DNA of 64,000 bases from CAWAVN01 sp963825075 (GCA_963825075.1 CAWGRX010000015.1:62001-126000); one strand, 5' to 3'. Shown: positions 44,789-53,792, counted from the stretch's first letter. A program made the numbers and translations. The notes: a model not told the origin generated them from the letters alone.

Positions 44789-45571
44789 TCAGGCAGAGGA
44801 TTCTTGGGCTTCGAGTTGCTGGCTTTCTTCCAAGTCATGCGGATATGCCACCCCGCCCAGTTCGGCGAGGCGGGTCATGAGGAGGTGCGTGACCTGATCG
44901 AGGAGTTCCTGCGTTTTGCGTTCTTCGTAAAATGGGGAGAGGTCGATCGGCTCGCCGAATTGGACGCGGACATGGGCCGGGGTGTAGAACGGCTCGGTAA
45001 TGCTGTTTCCTTGCGGGGCGCCCCGGATAAAGGCGGGATAGACGGGCACTTGGGCCCGGAGCGCCAGCCAGGCAATGCCCGGATTCGCGGGGAGCAAATC
45101 GCGGCCCGTATTGATGCGGCCTTCGGGAAACACGCCGACCAGTTCGCCGTCTTTCAAATGCTTGAGCGCCTCGCGGGCCGGTCCCATGTCGGCTCCCTTT
45201 CGCTCGACGGGGATCGAACGCAGCGCCCGGAAGAAAAAATTGAACACCGGGAGTTCGTAATATTCCTTGGCCATCATAAATCCGATCGGACGCAACGGCG
45301 ATCCGGGATTGCCGGCGGAATAGGCGAACCACAAATACAACGGATCGACCGGGCTGCGGTGGTTTCCCAGAATCAGCGCCGGTCCCGTGCCGGGAATCGG
45401 ACAAGGCCCGCTCCGGCAGTGATAAAACAACCCCAAATACAAGCGGTTCACGAGATGCAAAAACCAAACGGTCGGCCCCGTGGGACATGCGAGGGCCTTT
45501 CGCACCATCACCGCCAACGGCACTAACACATACAGCGCCAACAGCAATTGAGCCAAAAGATTCGGAGTCAT
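44789..45571 (-). CDS. plsC: 1-acyl-glycerol-3-phosphate acyltransferase-like (PlsC family)
   Basis: A 260-residue membrane-associated acyltransferase. The catalytic NHRSPVDP (N-H-x4-D) lies near residues 70-77, and FPEGRINTGRDLLP near 148-161 is the FPEG motif. An N-terminal helix (LLAQLLLALYVLVPLAVMV) may anchor it in the membrane. It would add a fatty acyl group to a lysophospholipid in membrane lipid synthesis. No ribosome site is obvious. It is divergent from the LRR gene at 45719. Confidence 0.8.
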   Translation of the reverse strand: MTPNLLAQLLLALYVLVPLAVMVRKALACPTGPTVWFLHLVNRLYLGLFYHCRSGPCPIPGTGPALILGNHRSPVDPLYLWFAYSAGNPGSPLRPIGFMMAKEYYELPVFNFFFRALRSIPVERKGADMGPAREALKHLKDGELVGVFPEGRINTGRDLLPANPGIAWLALRAQVPVYPAFIRGAPQGNSITEPFYTPAHVRVQFGEPIDLSPFYEERKTQELLDQVTHLLMTRLAELGGVAYPHDLEESQQLEAQESSA

Positions 45572-45718
45572 CTGGCGAGAGAGATCGATTCAGCGTAAAA
45601 CGGGAGAACGAGACAGTCCATCGGAAACGCGAAGGTACAGTGCAAATTCCCCAATCACAAGCGACCGGGTGCAGTTTCGCTGGAGTCCTCTGCCCCTTGC
45701 CCCTTTGTCCCTTTCACC

Positions 45719-47251
45719 ATGAGCACCGAACGCGAGTTTTTGGAGATCATCCGGGCGGACTTGGGTAATCCGGTCCCGCGATTGATCTTCGCCGACTGGC
45801 TCGATGAGCAGGGCGACCCGCGCGGCGAGTTCATCCGCACGCAATGCGAACTCGAGCAGACCGAACAGTCGGCCCTCAAACGGCGCTGGCTCCGAGATCG
45901 CGAGCGGGAATTGCTGGACGACTACCAAGACGAGTGGTTAATGCCCATCCGAAACCGCAAGCTGAAAACGGCGTCGTGGGAGTTTCGGCGGGGATTGGTG
46001 GAAGAGGTGAACCTCGAGGCCCGGGAGTTCATCGAATGCGGAGATTTTTTGCACGGGGCGTTTCCGCTCTTATGTTCCTTGAACCTCCGAAACGTGTCCC
46101 CGTCTTTGGCGGAGTCGCTCGCGAATTGCCCCGCTTTGGAAGGCTTCGTGGAACTCCGGTTCACCGCGAATCTCGGCCGCGGACACGCGATGGCTTACGA
46201 CCGGGCACCGGCCATTCAGCGGTTTTTGAGTTCCCCCTATCTGGGCAACCTGCGAACTCTCAATCTGGCGGATGGCTCCTTCGGGAATGACGAAATCCGC
46301 GCCGCTTTGGCCTGTCCCAACCTGACGCTCCGCGGGCTGGATCTCTCCCACAACAACATTCTGCCGACGGGCATCCGCCTGGGTTTGGATACCTTTCAAT
46401 CGCTCGCCGCTGCCCGCTCAATGCAGGATTTGCGGGAACTGGTTTTAAGGTCCAACAGCTTGAGCATCAACCACGTCCTGATTTTGACCTATTCGGACCA
46501 TCTCAAAAATCTTCTGGCGCTCGATCTCGCCGGCAACCGGTTGGGCAGCCAAAGCAATATGATCGCCCTCGTCGGTTTGGAACGCTTTCTGAAACTGAGG
46601 CACCTGAACCTGAAAGCCTGCGGCGTCGGCGATGCGGGGATCGAGGCGTTGCTCACAACCCGGCTCTGGTCGGAATTGGAATCGCTCAACCTGTGGAACA
46701 ACGAAATCACGGACCGGGGATTGATGCTGATGGCCGACGCAGATCCAAGCCTGAAATTCTCTTCGCTCAATCTCCAGCGGAACGCCGTCGGCGATGCGGG
46801 GCTGACCGCGCTGGCCAGATCGCCGGTGCTCTCGTCCTTCCGGGCGATACATTTGGAACACAACCGCATCGGCGAGCCGGGGATGATGGAATTGTCCCGG
46901 ACTGCATTCGGCGGCAATCTGCAATCGCTCCATTTGCGGGGTAACGCGGAGATTTCCGACCGAAGCGGAGCCGCGCTCTCGGCGGGCGATTTTCCGCGGC
47001 TGGAAGTTCTCGACCTCGCCGGGACCCGAGTCGGCGACCAAACGGCGATGGCGATTTCCGAATCCCGGGCGGCGGCCGGCTTGCGGGTGTTGGATCTCGC
47101 GGGAACTCGAATCACTGCACAGGGTGCCCGAGCGCTCGCCGAGAGCAATTTTCTCGATTCTCTCGATTTTTTGGATCTTCGCATGAACCATCTGAGCGGA
47201 AACTGTGTTACCCTACTCGTGGACCGCTTCAGCCGCCGGGTGTTTGCGTGA
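45719..47251 (+). CDS. TIGR02996 domain plus leucine-rich repeat protein
   Basis: A 510-residue protein. Residues 1-42 (EREFLEIIRADLGNPVPRLI, FADWLDEQGDPRGEF) form the TIGR02996 repeat-companion domain, found mainly in Gemmata-like planctomycetes and Myxococcus. From about 120 on there are at least nine leucine-rich repeats of ribonuclease-inhibitor type (LRELVLRSNSLSINHVLILT, LESLNLWNNEITDRGLMLMA). No signal peptide or membrane helix is seen. LRR proteins bind other proteins; the partner is unknown. The gene is probably expanded in paralogous copies elsewhere. Confidence 0.85.
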   Translation: MSTEREFLEIIRADLGNPVPRLIFADWLDEQGDPRGEFIRTQCELEQTEQSALKRRWLRDRERELLDDYQDEWLMPIRNRKLKTASWEFRRGLVEEVNLEAREFIECGDFLHGAFPLLCSLNLRNVSPSLAESLANCPALEGFVELRFTANLGRGHAMAYDRAPAIQRFLSSPYLGNLRTLNLADGSFGNDEIRAALACPNLTLRGLDLSHNNILPTGIRLGLDTFQSLAAARSMQDLRELVLRSNSLSINHVLILTYSDHLKNLLALDLAGNRLGSQSNMIALVGLERFLKLRHLNLKACGVGDAGIEALLTTRLWSELESLNLWNNEITDRGLMLMADADPSLKFSSLNLQRNAVGDAGLTALARSPVLSSFRAIHLEHNRIGEPGMMELSRTAFGGNLQSLHLRGNAEISDRSGAALSAGDFPRLEVLDLAGTRVGDQTAMAISESRAAAGLRVLDLAGTRITAQGARALAESNFLDSLDFLDLRMNHLSGNCVTLLVDRFSRRVFA

Positions 47252-47395
47252 ACAGAGAACAAACCACAAACGGCACATGCTTGTTTTGACGGTCGAGCAG
47301 GAGCGGGGCGCGCGGGCCGCCTCTCCCGCTCAACCGTTAAATGCCTTTCAGTTTTCAGTCATTGCGATTTGGTCATTTAGCTCGGAGAGTAGCGG

Positions 47396-48334
47396 ATGGA
47401 ATTCTTCAAGAACGTCCTCGTCGGCGTGGATTTGGCGCATTCCGAAGAGGCGACGCTGGACGGGCTGAACCTGCCCACGCGGTGTGCCATCGAACGCGGA
47501 ATTTGGCTGGCCGGGCAGGTGTCGGCGGAGTTGACGTTTTTCTCGGCGACCGACATCGCCCCGCGGGAGGAAGAATTTCTCAAAGAATCGGGCGTCCAAT
47601 CGCTGACCGAAACAGCCCAAACCATTTTGGACGAACTGGTCACCCACGCGAAAAGCCTGGGCGTCGAAGCCCGGTCGGTTCTCGCGGAGGGAAAAGCCTG
47701 GGAGGAAACCATCCGGCAGGTGCAAAAAGCCGGGCATGACCTGGTGATCGTCGGCACACGCGACGCCGGCTTCGCGTCGCGGCTGCTCTATGGCAGCACG
47801 GGGATGCGGCTGCTCCGGTTCTGTCCTTGTCCGGTGTGGGTCACCAAACCCGGCGCGAATTGGGAGGACTTGGAGATTCTCGTCGCCAGCGATTTCAGCG
47901 AAGTCTCGCAAGATGCCCTGGAACTCGGCGTGCTCTCGGCCCGTCTGATGGGAGCCAGATTGCGCGTGCTTTATGCTCTGGAACACCAGCTCGACCGCCG
48001 CATGCGGCACACAGGACTTGCCGATGACGAGATCAAGGCGCATTACCAAAAGCTGAAGCAGGAAGCGGAGCAAACGCTCCACGAGCAGTTGGCCCAGACC
48101 GATTACCGCACGGTGGAAGCCGGGATCGTGGTGGAAGTCGAAGAAGGGCCGGCGGACATGGTGATTCTCGATACGATCGAGGAGCACCACATTGACCTGT
48201 TAATCATGGGGACCATCGGCCGGCGGGGTCTTGCGGGCATGCTGATTGGAAACACAGCCGAGAAACTGCTGCCTCTACTGCCTTGTGCCATTCTCGCCAT
48301 CAAACCCCGTGACTTCGAGTGTCCGGTGAGTTGA
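47396..48334 (+). CDS. Tandem universal stress protein (UspE-like)
   Basis: A 312-residue protein with two USP domains (about 1-150 and 158-308). The first has KNVLVGVDLAHSEEAT and LVIVGTRDAGFASRLLYGST; the second LEILVASDFSEVSQDALELG and DLLIMGTIGRRGLAGMLIGN. The second G-x2-G-x9-G region looks able to bind ATP. UspE-type proteins respond to stress in the cytosol. GGAGAGTAGCGG before the ATG is a fair ribosome site. A terminator follows 73 bases after the stop. Confidence 0.85.
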   Translation: MEFFKNVLVGVDLAHSEEATLDGLNLPTRCAIERGIWLAGQVSAELTFFSATDIAPREEEFLKESGVQSLTETAQTILDELVTHAKSLGVEARSVLAEGKAWEETIRQVQKAGHDLVIVGTRDAGFASRLLYGSTGMRLLRFCPCPVWVTKPGANWEDLEILVASDFSEVSQDALELGVLSARLMGARLRVLYALEHQLDRRMRHTGLADDEIKAHYQKLKQEAEQTLHEQLAQTDYRTVEAGIVVEVEEGPADMVILDTIEEHHIDLLIMGTIGRRGLAGMLIGNTAEKLLPLLPCAILAIKPRDFECPVS

Positions 48335-48340
48335 AACCGA

Positions 48341-48383
48341 GGATTAAGATTAGGTTTAAGTTTAAGTTTAAGATTAGGATTAA
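48341..48383. repeat. Low-complexity repeat of GATTAAG/GTTTAAG words
   Basis: Tandem and mirrored copies of six- to seven-base words such as AGATTAGG and TTTAAG between the Usp gene and its terminator. It may be part of the same word-type repeats as elsewhere in the window. Confidence 0.55.
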
Positions 48384-48406
48384 CAAGAGCGGTCAAAACG
48401 CATAAA

Positions 48407-48440
48407 AAAAACCGCCCGTGCGATCTTGCGGGGCGGTTTT
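48407..48440. terminator. Bidirectional terminator after the Usp gene
   Basis: AAAACCGCCC and GGGCGGTTTT are exact inverted arms with A/T tracts, located between two convergent genes (Usp plus, small protein minus). Confidence 0.85.
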
Positions 48441-48500
48441 GTCGTGTTGCTTCGTTGAGGAAGACTGTTCCGAGTGCTTTCGGTTGTTCGGTTAGGGGCG

Positions 48501-48680
48501 TCAGACCTGTTCAAGGTCTTTTTTGCCCATCTCGTCGAGGATGATGGGGTGCCAATCGCGGGAGCGTTTGGACGCGGGAGCGTAGTTTTTGCGTGCCCAG
48601 GTGCGGAGCCGCATTTCGTCGATGGGGTCAATCTCGCTCATTTCTTCGGCAGGGTTGGCGGTGGCCACAGCGGTGTTCAT
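48501..48680 (-). CDS. Conserved 59-residue protein
   Basis: Read from the ATG at 48680 (GAGAGG nine bases upstream). The product begins MNTAVATANPAEEMSEIDPI and ends with LRTWARKNYAPASKRSRDWH, then PIILDEMGKKDLEQV. I recall small planctomycete proteins with the same [RL]-R-x-WA-[RK]-x-x-Y...WHP-I-[IV]-LDEM core. It is soluble, charged and without domain assignment. It lies opposite the Usp gene, sharing the terminator at 48407. Confidence 0.65.
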   Translation of the reverse strand: MNTAVATANPAEEMSEIDPIDEMRLRTWARKNYAPASKRSRDWHPIILDEMGKKDLEQV

Positions 48681-49207
48681 GCCCGGTACCTCTCTCCTCG
48701 TTTTTTCAACAAGACATCAAATTGACAAAGAACCGACCGTCGTTTCAATACGAGTTGATAGACAGTCGTCGCCCTCATAAATGAGGTTTGAAGAAACATA
48801 CCAACGTATCGGCCGTTTTCGCAAGAGGATCGGCAGATATTTTGCCGATTTTTCTCGGAAAAGCGGCTCGCTTTGGGAAAAGTTGGGTTGAATCCGCCCA
48901 AACGTCCGCGGCAAAGGGGGAAATTCGGTTTTTTGGCTCAAGTTTTCCGGTTGCCAAAACTCTTTGGAAATCTCCGGTAATTCGCCTATCAACACTCTGG
49001 GGTTTTTGATATTTTTTCTTCACATCACGGCGTTGGCGAAATCCACGCCGCGAGATTCATTTCACTCAAATCCACTCTTCAATAACGGTAAACCTTTCTG
49101 AAGGAACGCGCTCGGGGTGCGTGCCGCATTTCAAATCAAGCGAGGCGATCGTTCGCGGGGACCAAGACCATCGCCCTCGGAAACGAGCAACCGGCAAGGA
49201 GGCCACT
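48681..49207. other. Intergenic region upstream of the RimI-like gene
   Basis: About 525 bases, relatively AT-rich, between two divergent genes. Small stem at about 48829-48845 (CGGCAGATATTTTGCCG). Overlapping short frames on both strands have no support. Promoters for both genes must lie here but no clear boxes were found. Confidence 0.4.
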
Positions 49208-49744
49208 GTGACTTTCGGGAACACACAACAGCAAGATCTCAAAGTTCAGATTCGCTGGCTCATCAGGCGGGACATGCCCGAAGTTTTGGACATCGAACGC
49301 TCCAGCTTCGAGTTCGCCTGGACCGAAGAAGATTTCCTCTGCTGTCTCCGGCAGCGAAACTGCATCGGCATGGTCGCCGAGGCCGCGGGAGAAATCGTCG
49401 GCTTTATGATCTACGAACTCCACAAAGACAAACTCCGCATTTTGAATTTCGCCGTGGGCACGCTGGTCCGCCGGCAGGGCGTCGGCGCCCAGATGGTAAG
49501 GCGGCTGATCGACAAGCTCTCGCAGCAGCGCCGCAAAGAAATCATTCTGGACGTGCGGGAAAGTAACCTGGCGGCCCAGTTGTTTTTCCGCAACCAGGGC
49601 TTCCGGGCGGTGGGCGTTTTGCGGAATTACTACGAGGATACCACCGAGGATGCCTACAGCATGCAGTACGTGCTGAATCCGCAGGATGACATCTACTCGC
49701 CGTTCTCGCCCAAAAACCGCATCTCGGAATACGATGCCGCCTGA
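49208..49744 (+). CDS. RimI-like GNAT N-acetyltransferase
   Basis: A 178-residue GNAT enzyme read from the GTG at 49208, which has AAGGAGG six bases upstream; the frame is open to 49121 without a better start. RRDMPEVLDIERSSFEFAWT and the acetyl-CoA loop VGTLVRRQGVGAQMVRRLID (Q-x-x-G-x-G variant) match RimI, the ribosomal protein S18 N-terminal alanine acetyltransferase, followed by ILDVRESNLAAQLFFRNQGF. The C-terminal tail (QDDIYSPFSPKNR) is longer than in E. coli RimI. No tsa genes are adjacent. Confidence 0.8.
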   Translation: MTFGNTQQQDLKVQIRWLIRRDMPEVLDIERSSFEFAWTEEDFLCCLRQRNCIGMVAEAAGEIVGFMIYELHKDKLRILNFAVGTLVRRQGVGAQMVRRLIDKLSQQRRKEIILDVRESNLAAQLFFRNQGFRAVGVLRNYYEDTTEDAYSMQYVLNPQDDIYSPFSPKNRISEYDAA

Positions 49745-49838
49745 ATACACGGAGCCTTTGAAAAAGCCATCGTTTAAACCCGGCCCTTCGCGACTTGTGA
49801 AGCGCCGGGTTTCTCTTTCGAGGATCCAGAGTCCCCCG

Positions 49839-50342
49839 TCAGGCATACGGCAGCTCGCCCAGGATCTCCTGGATCGAAAGGGGCGATTCGGCCTGGCCCA
49901 GGAATTTGCCGCCGCTCTGGTAGATGCCCGCGCGGGTGAATCGGCACCAACTCAACTTGAGAATGACCGCGTCCCAGGCGTCTTGTTCAAACGCGAAGGT
50001 CACAATCGCCCGCCGGCAGGCGAGCGGATTCAAATGCGTGAAGGAAAACCCGGCGGGAGAAATGTCCCGGCCCGAAACGAGTTTGTGCTGATCCGAAGCT
50101 TCGCCGGTGCGGTCGTCCAAAGGCGTAATCACGGCCGGGCGGTCGTAGGCAGTCCGCTGCCAGCGGCGCTGTTCGACCCGCGCGGTGGAAGAATGCCACG
50201 ACGCCTGGGGATCGGCAATCCGCGCGATGTGGAGAATGCCCGGCAAAGGCGGCTGGTCCGTTTGTTTTGAAGCGTCCGATGTGCAAGAGACATCGGTGGG
50301 CGGAGCATTTGCCTGAAACAGACCGGCAGCGGATTGTTGCAT
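49839..50342 (-). CDS. PilZ-like domain protein
   Basis: A 167-residue protein. The C-terminal two thirds match PilZ: R-R-W-Q-R near residues 58-62, then GRDISPAGFSFTHLNP (D-x-S-x2-G) near 92-107 and ILKLSWCRFT. The c-di-GMP site R-x3-R ... [DN]-x-S-x2-G is present, so binding is possible. The N-terminal 50 residues are unstructured. Planctomycetes use c-di-GMP in lifestyle switching; a target cannot be named. AGGGG lies eleven bases before the ATG. Confidence 0.65.
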   Translation of the reverse strand: MQQSAAGLFQANAPPTDVSCTSDASKQTDQPPLPGILHIARIADPQASWHSSTARVEQRRWQRTAYDRPAVITPLDDRTGEASDQHKLVSGRDISPAGFSFTHLNPLACRRAIVTFAFEQDAWDAVILKLSWCRFTRAGIYQSGGKFLGQAESPLSIQEILGELPYA

Positions 50343-50600
50343 CGTCGCGAATTCCCCTCAAAAATAGCCCAAAACACCGCCGAGGGCTTCCGGCGGATAG
50401 AATCTCATCGTGAGAGGGGGCACGATGTACCGACAAAAACCTAGCCCACGGTTGGCTGGGGGTCAAACTGAATTTCTTCTAGGTTCGTTGTCCGTAGATG
50501 TCTGTACCACCCGGAAGACTTGAAATTTGCGGTCGGTATCGAGAACCTAAAATCATTCCGATGATCAATTTGCAGTTGCAAGAATAAGGAGAAAACATCC

Positions 50601-50741
50601 ATGACCGGCTACACGGTGCATACGGGATCCAGCGAAGATTTCGCTTCCGGCTGGGACCGGATCTTCGGCGACAAAAAGAAAGACAAAAAAACCAAAAAGA
50701 AATCCGAAAAAGCCAAGGCCAAGAAATCCAAAAAGAAGTGA
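50601..50741 (+). CDS. Small lysine-rich conserved protein
   Basis: A 46-residue protein from ATG 50601 with AAGGAG eight bases upstream. It begins MTGYTVHTGSSEDFASGWDR and is followed by IFGDKKKDKKT and an almost pure Lys/Ser/Ala tail. About half the residues are lysine in the last 28 positions, so it likely binds nucleic acid or another acidic partner. I recall planctomycete relatives with the TVHTG..F..GWD.IFG motif, but no function. It ends three bases before the methyltransferase gene stop on the opposite strand. Confidence 0.65.
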   Translation: MTGYTVHTGSSEDFASGWDRIFGDKKKDKKTKKKSEKAKAKKSKKK

Positions 50742-50744
50742 CGA

Positions 50745-51929
50745 TTATGGACACATGCGGCGGCAAACGACGGCGCGCGTTTTGCCGGCGATGCGGGCGA
50801 AAACCAGCGCGGCTTTGCCGGTGCCTTCCCTTGGGAGTTTTCGGCGGACGGACTCGGCCCGGATCGGAACGTGGCGGCATTTGATTTCGACTTCCCCCGC
50901 CGGGTGATCGCGAAAATATTGGCGAATCGCCCGGTCGTTGTTGGGCAGTTCCGCGAGGACTTCAAACCCCCGCACGAACGGCGATTCGCACCACGCCTCC
51001 GACGTCAGGTATTCCTCCGCTTCGTCCAATCGGACAAGCGACAAATCTTCCGCGAGCCAATTCACCAGGCCCGACCGCACCACCGAGGGGTCGGGATCAT
51101 ATAAAAACCGGCGCAAGGGGCCGAATTCGCATAAAGCCTCCAATGGATCGCCGGAAAGCGTCTCGTTCTCAGGCAGCACCGTCGCCCGCCAGGTTCCCGG
51201 AGCGGCCAGTTCGCCGAACCACACCGTGGCTTCTTTGCATTCGCCATTCAGGCTGACGAGTTCGATTTCCGCGTTCGGAAATTTTCCGAGGAAATTCGCG
51301 GCCGGGCTGAGTTTGATCGCTCCCCCGGGCACGTTTTCCATCAGCTTTTGCAACAACGCGGGGCCGGGCTGGGCGTCTTCGATCCGGAGCGACCGCCCGC
51401 GTCCGGAAGCCCGGCGGTCGGGATCGATGTGCACGCGGTCCGGCAGATTGGCGGTGCTTTGGAAAAGCTCTTCCACGTCGGCACATTCGATTTGCACGCG
51501 GCCCTTCACGCCATAAATGTCTGCATTCCACCCTGTTCGCAGGCAGGCGGCGGGATTGCGGTCGATCGCCAACACCTCGCCCCGCTCCGCGAGAGCAATG
51601 GTATCCCCCCCGATGCCTGAGCACAAATCCCACACCGGCCCCGTGAATCTCAGGGCTTTGTGCCGGGCGATGAGTTCCGACGTGGCTTGTTCCAGGCCCT
51701 GCCGATCGAACCACATCCGCTCCGCCCGCGAGAATTTGTCTTTGGCCCGCTCGCGGAGTTCCTCGAGCGCAAATGCCGCCCGCACCAAGTCGTCGGGATA
51801 TTCTTCCCGCAATTGCCGTTGTTTTTGGAGTTCGGTGCCTGCGAGTTCGCGGAGCCGATCGAAAATCCCCTCGGCCTCCCGCAACCGCCGAAGCCGCCGG
51901 ACTTCTTCATTCACAGGCACGTCAGTCAT
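50745..51929 (-). CDS. Class I SAM-dependent methyltransferase with THUMP-like C-terminal domain
   Basis: A 394-residue protein. Residues about 105-125 contain the SAM motif I (VWDLCSGIGGDTIALAERG) and EVLAIDRNP, then DRVHIDPDRRASGRGRS (motif IV region). The C-terminal part (EVEIKCRHVPIRAESVRRKL) matches the THUMP-like domain seen in rRNA/tRNA methyltransferases. It probably methylates RNA; site unknown. N-terminal helix (residues 8-80) is highly charged. ATG 51929 is preferred over the frame start at 51944, whose MLLLP is not conserved. It converges on the small lysine-rich gene. Confidence 0.75.
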   Translation of the reverse strand: MTDVPVNEEVRRLRRLREAEGIFDRLRELAGTELQKQRQLREEYPDDLVRAAFALEELRERAKDKFSRAERMWFDRQGLEQATSELIARHKALRFTGPVWDLCSGIGGDTIALAERGEVLAIDRNPAACLRTGWNADIYGVKGRVQIECADVEELFQSTANLPDRVHIDPDRRASGRGRSLRIEDAQPGPALLQKLMENVPGGAIKLSPAANFLGKFPNAEIELVSLNGECKEATVWFGELAAPGTWRATVLPENETLSGDPLEALCEFGPLRRFLYDPDPSVVRSGLVNWLAEDLSLVRLDEAEEYLTSEAWCESPFVRGFEVLAELPNNDRAIRQYFRDHPAGEVEIKCRHVPIRAESVRRKLPREGTGKAALVFARIAGKTRAVVCRRMCP

Positions 51930-52036
51930 GGGCAGCAAAAGCAATGGGACACGGGGGAAAATCTGACTTTAGGTCAACTCAACACGGAATTGCAAACCAA
52001 CCGGCCCGGTTATAGAGTGAGAGTACGAAATGGCCG

Positions 52037-52069
52037 AATGACCAATGACCAAATCCCAATGACCAAAAC
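52037..52069. repeat. AATGACCAA repeat upstream of cbiM
   Basis: AATGACCAATGACCAAATCC and CAATGACCAAAAC. The first 24 bases are identical to those at 37540-37580 upstream of the TPR gene. No cobalamin riboswitch could be recognised between it and cbiM. Confidence 0.65.
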
Positions 52070-52120
52070 GGAAAACGGATTGGGTGGCACGTCTCAACGT
52101 AACAAACTTGAAACTGAACT

Positions 52121-53128
52121 ATGCATATTCCCGATGGAGTTTTGAGTCCCGAAGTTTGCGCGGGCACCGGCGTGCTCGCGGCAGGGGCGGTGGCATATAG
52201 TTTGCACCGGTTAAGGCAATCGCCTTCCGACCGCACCGTGCCATTGACTGGGATGATGGCGTCGGTGATCTTCGCCGGGCAAATGGTAAATTTTCCCATC
52301 TCGTTGTTTGGGATCCCGGCGGTATCGGGGCATTTGATGGGCGGCGTGTTGGCGGCGGCTGTGTTGGGACCGTGGGCCGGCTGCCTGGCGATCTTTTTGG
52401 TGCTCTTGGTTCAAGGGGTGCTGTTTGCCGACGGCGGGCTGTTGTCGCTGGGGGCGAACACCTTGAACATGGCCGTCATCGGCGCCTGGGGCGGCTACGG
52501 CGTTTTGAGCTTCGTTCGCAACCGCTTCGCCAACGACGCCCGCGGCGTGATCGTCGGAGTGATCGCGGCTTCCTGGCTCAGCGTGCTCGCGGCGGCGGCC
52601 CTGTTCTGCGGCGAAGTGTGGCTGTCGTGGAACGTGCCGGGGTTCGACTTCGGGAGTTTGTTCACATTGATGGTCACCGTGCACTCGGCCATCGGCGTCG
52701 GCGAGGCGCTGATCACCGGCAGCATTGTGAGCTTTCTGCTTCTCCATCGGCGGGAACTCATTTCGCGAATGCAGCCGCTCGAAACCGGCCGCCGAGAATT
52801 GGCTCCGGTGATGGTGACGGGGTTTGTGCTGGCGTTGGTGATTTGTGCGTTTTTGGCTCCGTTGGCTTCGGGCTATCCCGACGGCTTGGAAACCGTCGCC
52901 GCGAAGACGTCGCTCGATGCCCGGATTGGAGAACCGACCGTGTTGCTTCTGTCCGATTATGCGATCCCGCTGCCCTTTGCCAATTGGGATCGGGTTCCCG
53001 CGTGGCGGATGATTTCGGTGAGCTTAGCGGGCATCCTGGGGGCGGCGGCGGTGGTTGTGATGGGCTTTTTGATGGGCCGGGCGCTGCCCGTTTCGCCTGT
53101 GTCCGCGGGAGTCAACGATGCCCGCTGA
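52121..53128 (+). CDS. cbiM: Cobalt/nickel ECF transporter substrate-specificity protein CbiM, fused to CbiN-like tail
   Basis: A 335-residue membrane protein. The N-terminal MHIPDGVLSPEVCAGTG holds the metal-binding Met-His-x3-Gly characteristic of CbiM/NikM. Six or seven helices follow through about 235 (IFAGQMVNFPISLFGIPAVS, GGLLSLGANTLNMAVIGAWG). Residues about 245-335 form a second module with LASGYPDGLETVAAK, a CbiN/PDGLE-type segment. It binds and imports Co2+ or Ni2+ with CbiQ and CbiO. The metal cannot be told from sequence. It overlaps cbiQ by 11 bases and is first in the operon. Confidence 0.9.
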   Translation: MHIPDGVLSPEVCAGTGVLAAGAVAYSLHRLRQSPSDRTVPLTGMMASVIFAGQMVNFPISLFGIPAVSGHLMGGVLAAAVLGPWAGCLAIFLVLLVQGVLFADGGLLSLGANTLNMAVIGAWGGYGVLSFVRNRFANDARGVIVGVIAASWLSVLAAAALFCGEVWLSWNVPGFDFGSLFTLMVTVHSAIGVGEALITGSIVSFLLLHRRELISRMQPLETGRRELAPVMVTGFVLALVICAFLAPLASGYPDGLETVAAKTSLDARIGEPTVLLLSDYAIPLPFANWDRVPAWRMISVSLAGILGAAAVVVMGFLMGRALPVSPVSAGVNDAR

Positions 53129-53792
53129 CACGTCCAGGGCGAGACCCAAGCCGCCGTCGGTTTGTCATCGGTTGCCTGCCGGGATGAGACTGAGTTTGGC
53201 ATTTGGGGTGGTGCTGATGGCGGTGCTGACGCCGCCGGAGTTCTGGCCGCTGTCCGGCGTATTGGGCTGCGTGATTTTCGCGGGGCAAACCTTGGCCCAG
53301 ATTCCGTTTGCTTATCTGGCCCGGCGATTGATGATCTTCATTCCACCGGTGACGCTCGTCGCCCTGTCGTTTCCCATGTCGCAGGGGTTCGGGGCCGGCT
53401 GGTCCGTGAGCGCTGCCATCTTGATGCGAAGCACGTTGGCTCTCATGGCGGGGATTTGGATGGTCCACGTGCTGCCCTTTGAGGAATTGCTCCTGACGCT
53501 TAAACGGTATAGGGTGCCGATGTTATTGATAACCACTTTGGCATTTGCGTACCGCTACGCGTTCGTGCTTTGGGATGAGCTGGACAAAATGCGGACCGCC
53601 CGCCGAGCGCGCACGTTCGGCCAACGTGGTTTGTGGAGTCGATGGAAGACCTCGGCTCAACTGTTGGGCATGTTGCTCTTGCGGGCGCTTTCCCGGGCCG
53701 AGCGCGTGCACGGTGCCATGTGCGCCCGCGGCTGGGACGGCCAAATCCGCACGCTCGATGAACCTTCTTCCTCTTCTTCAACGGCCGCATGA
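53118..53792 (+). CDS. cbiQ: ECF transporter transmembrane component CbiQ
   Basis: A 224-residue membrane protein: helices near 23-40, 45-65, 70-95, 105-125 and 130-155. The C-terminal ARRARTFGQRGLWSRWKTSA and LSRAERVHGAMCARGWDG hold the ARG-type coupling motifs that contact the ATPase. With CbiO it drives the conformational change of CbiM. GGGAG six bases upstream supports ATG 53118, inside the end of cbiM. Stop overlaps cbiO by ATGA. Confidence 0.85.
   Translation: MPADTSRARPKPPSVCHRLPAGMRLSLAFGVVLMAVLTPPEFWPLSGVLGCVIFAGQTLAQIPFAYLARRLMIFIPPVTLVALSFPMSQGFGAGWSVSAAILMRSTLALMAGIWMVHVLPFEELLLTLKRYRVPMLLITTLAFAYRYAFVLWDELDKMRTARRARTFGQRGLWSRWKTSAQLLGMLLLRALSRAERVHGAMCARGWDGQIRTLDEPSSSSSTAA

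Noticed and set aside
51945..52120. Cobalamin or nickel-cobalt riboswitch before cbiM
   Set aside because: Only 176 bases exist, partly AATGACCAA repeats, and no B12-box or NiCo-type conserved sequence could be recognised.
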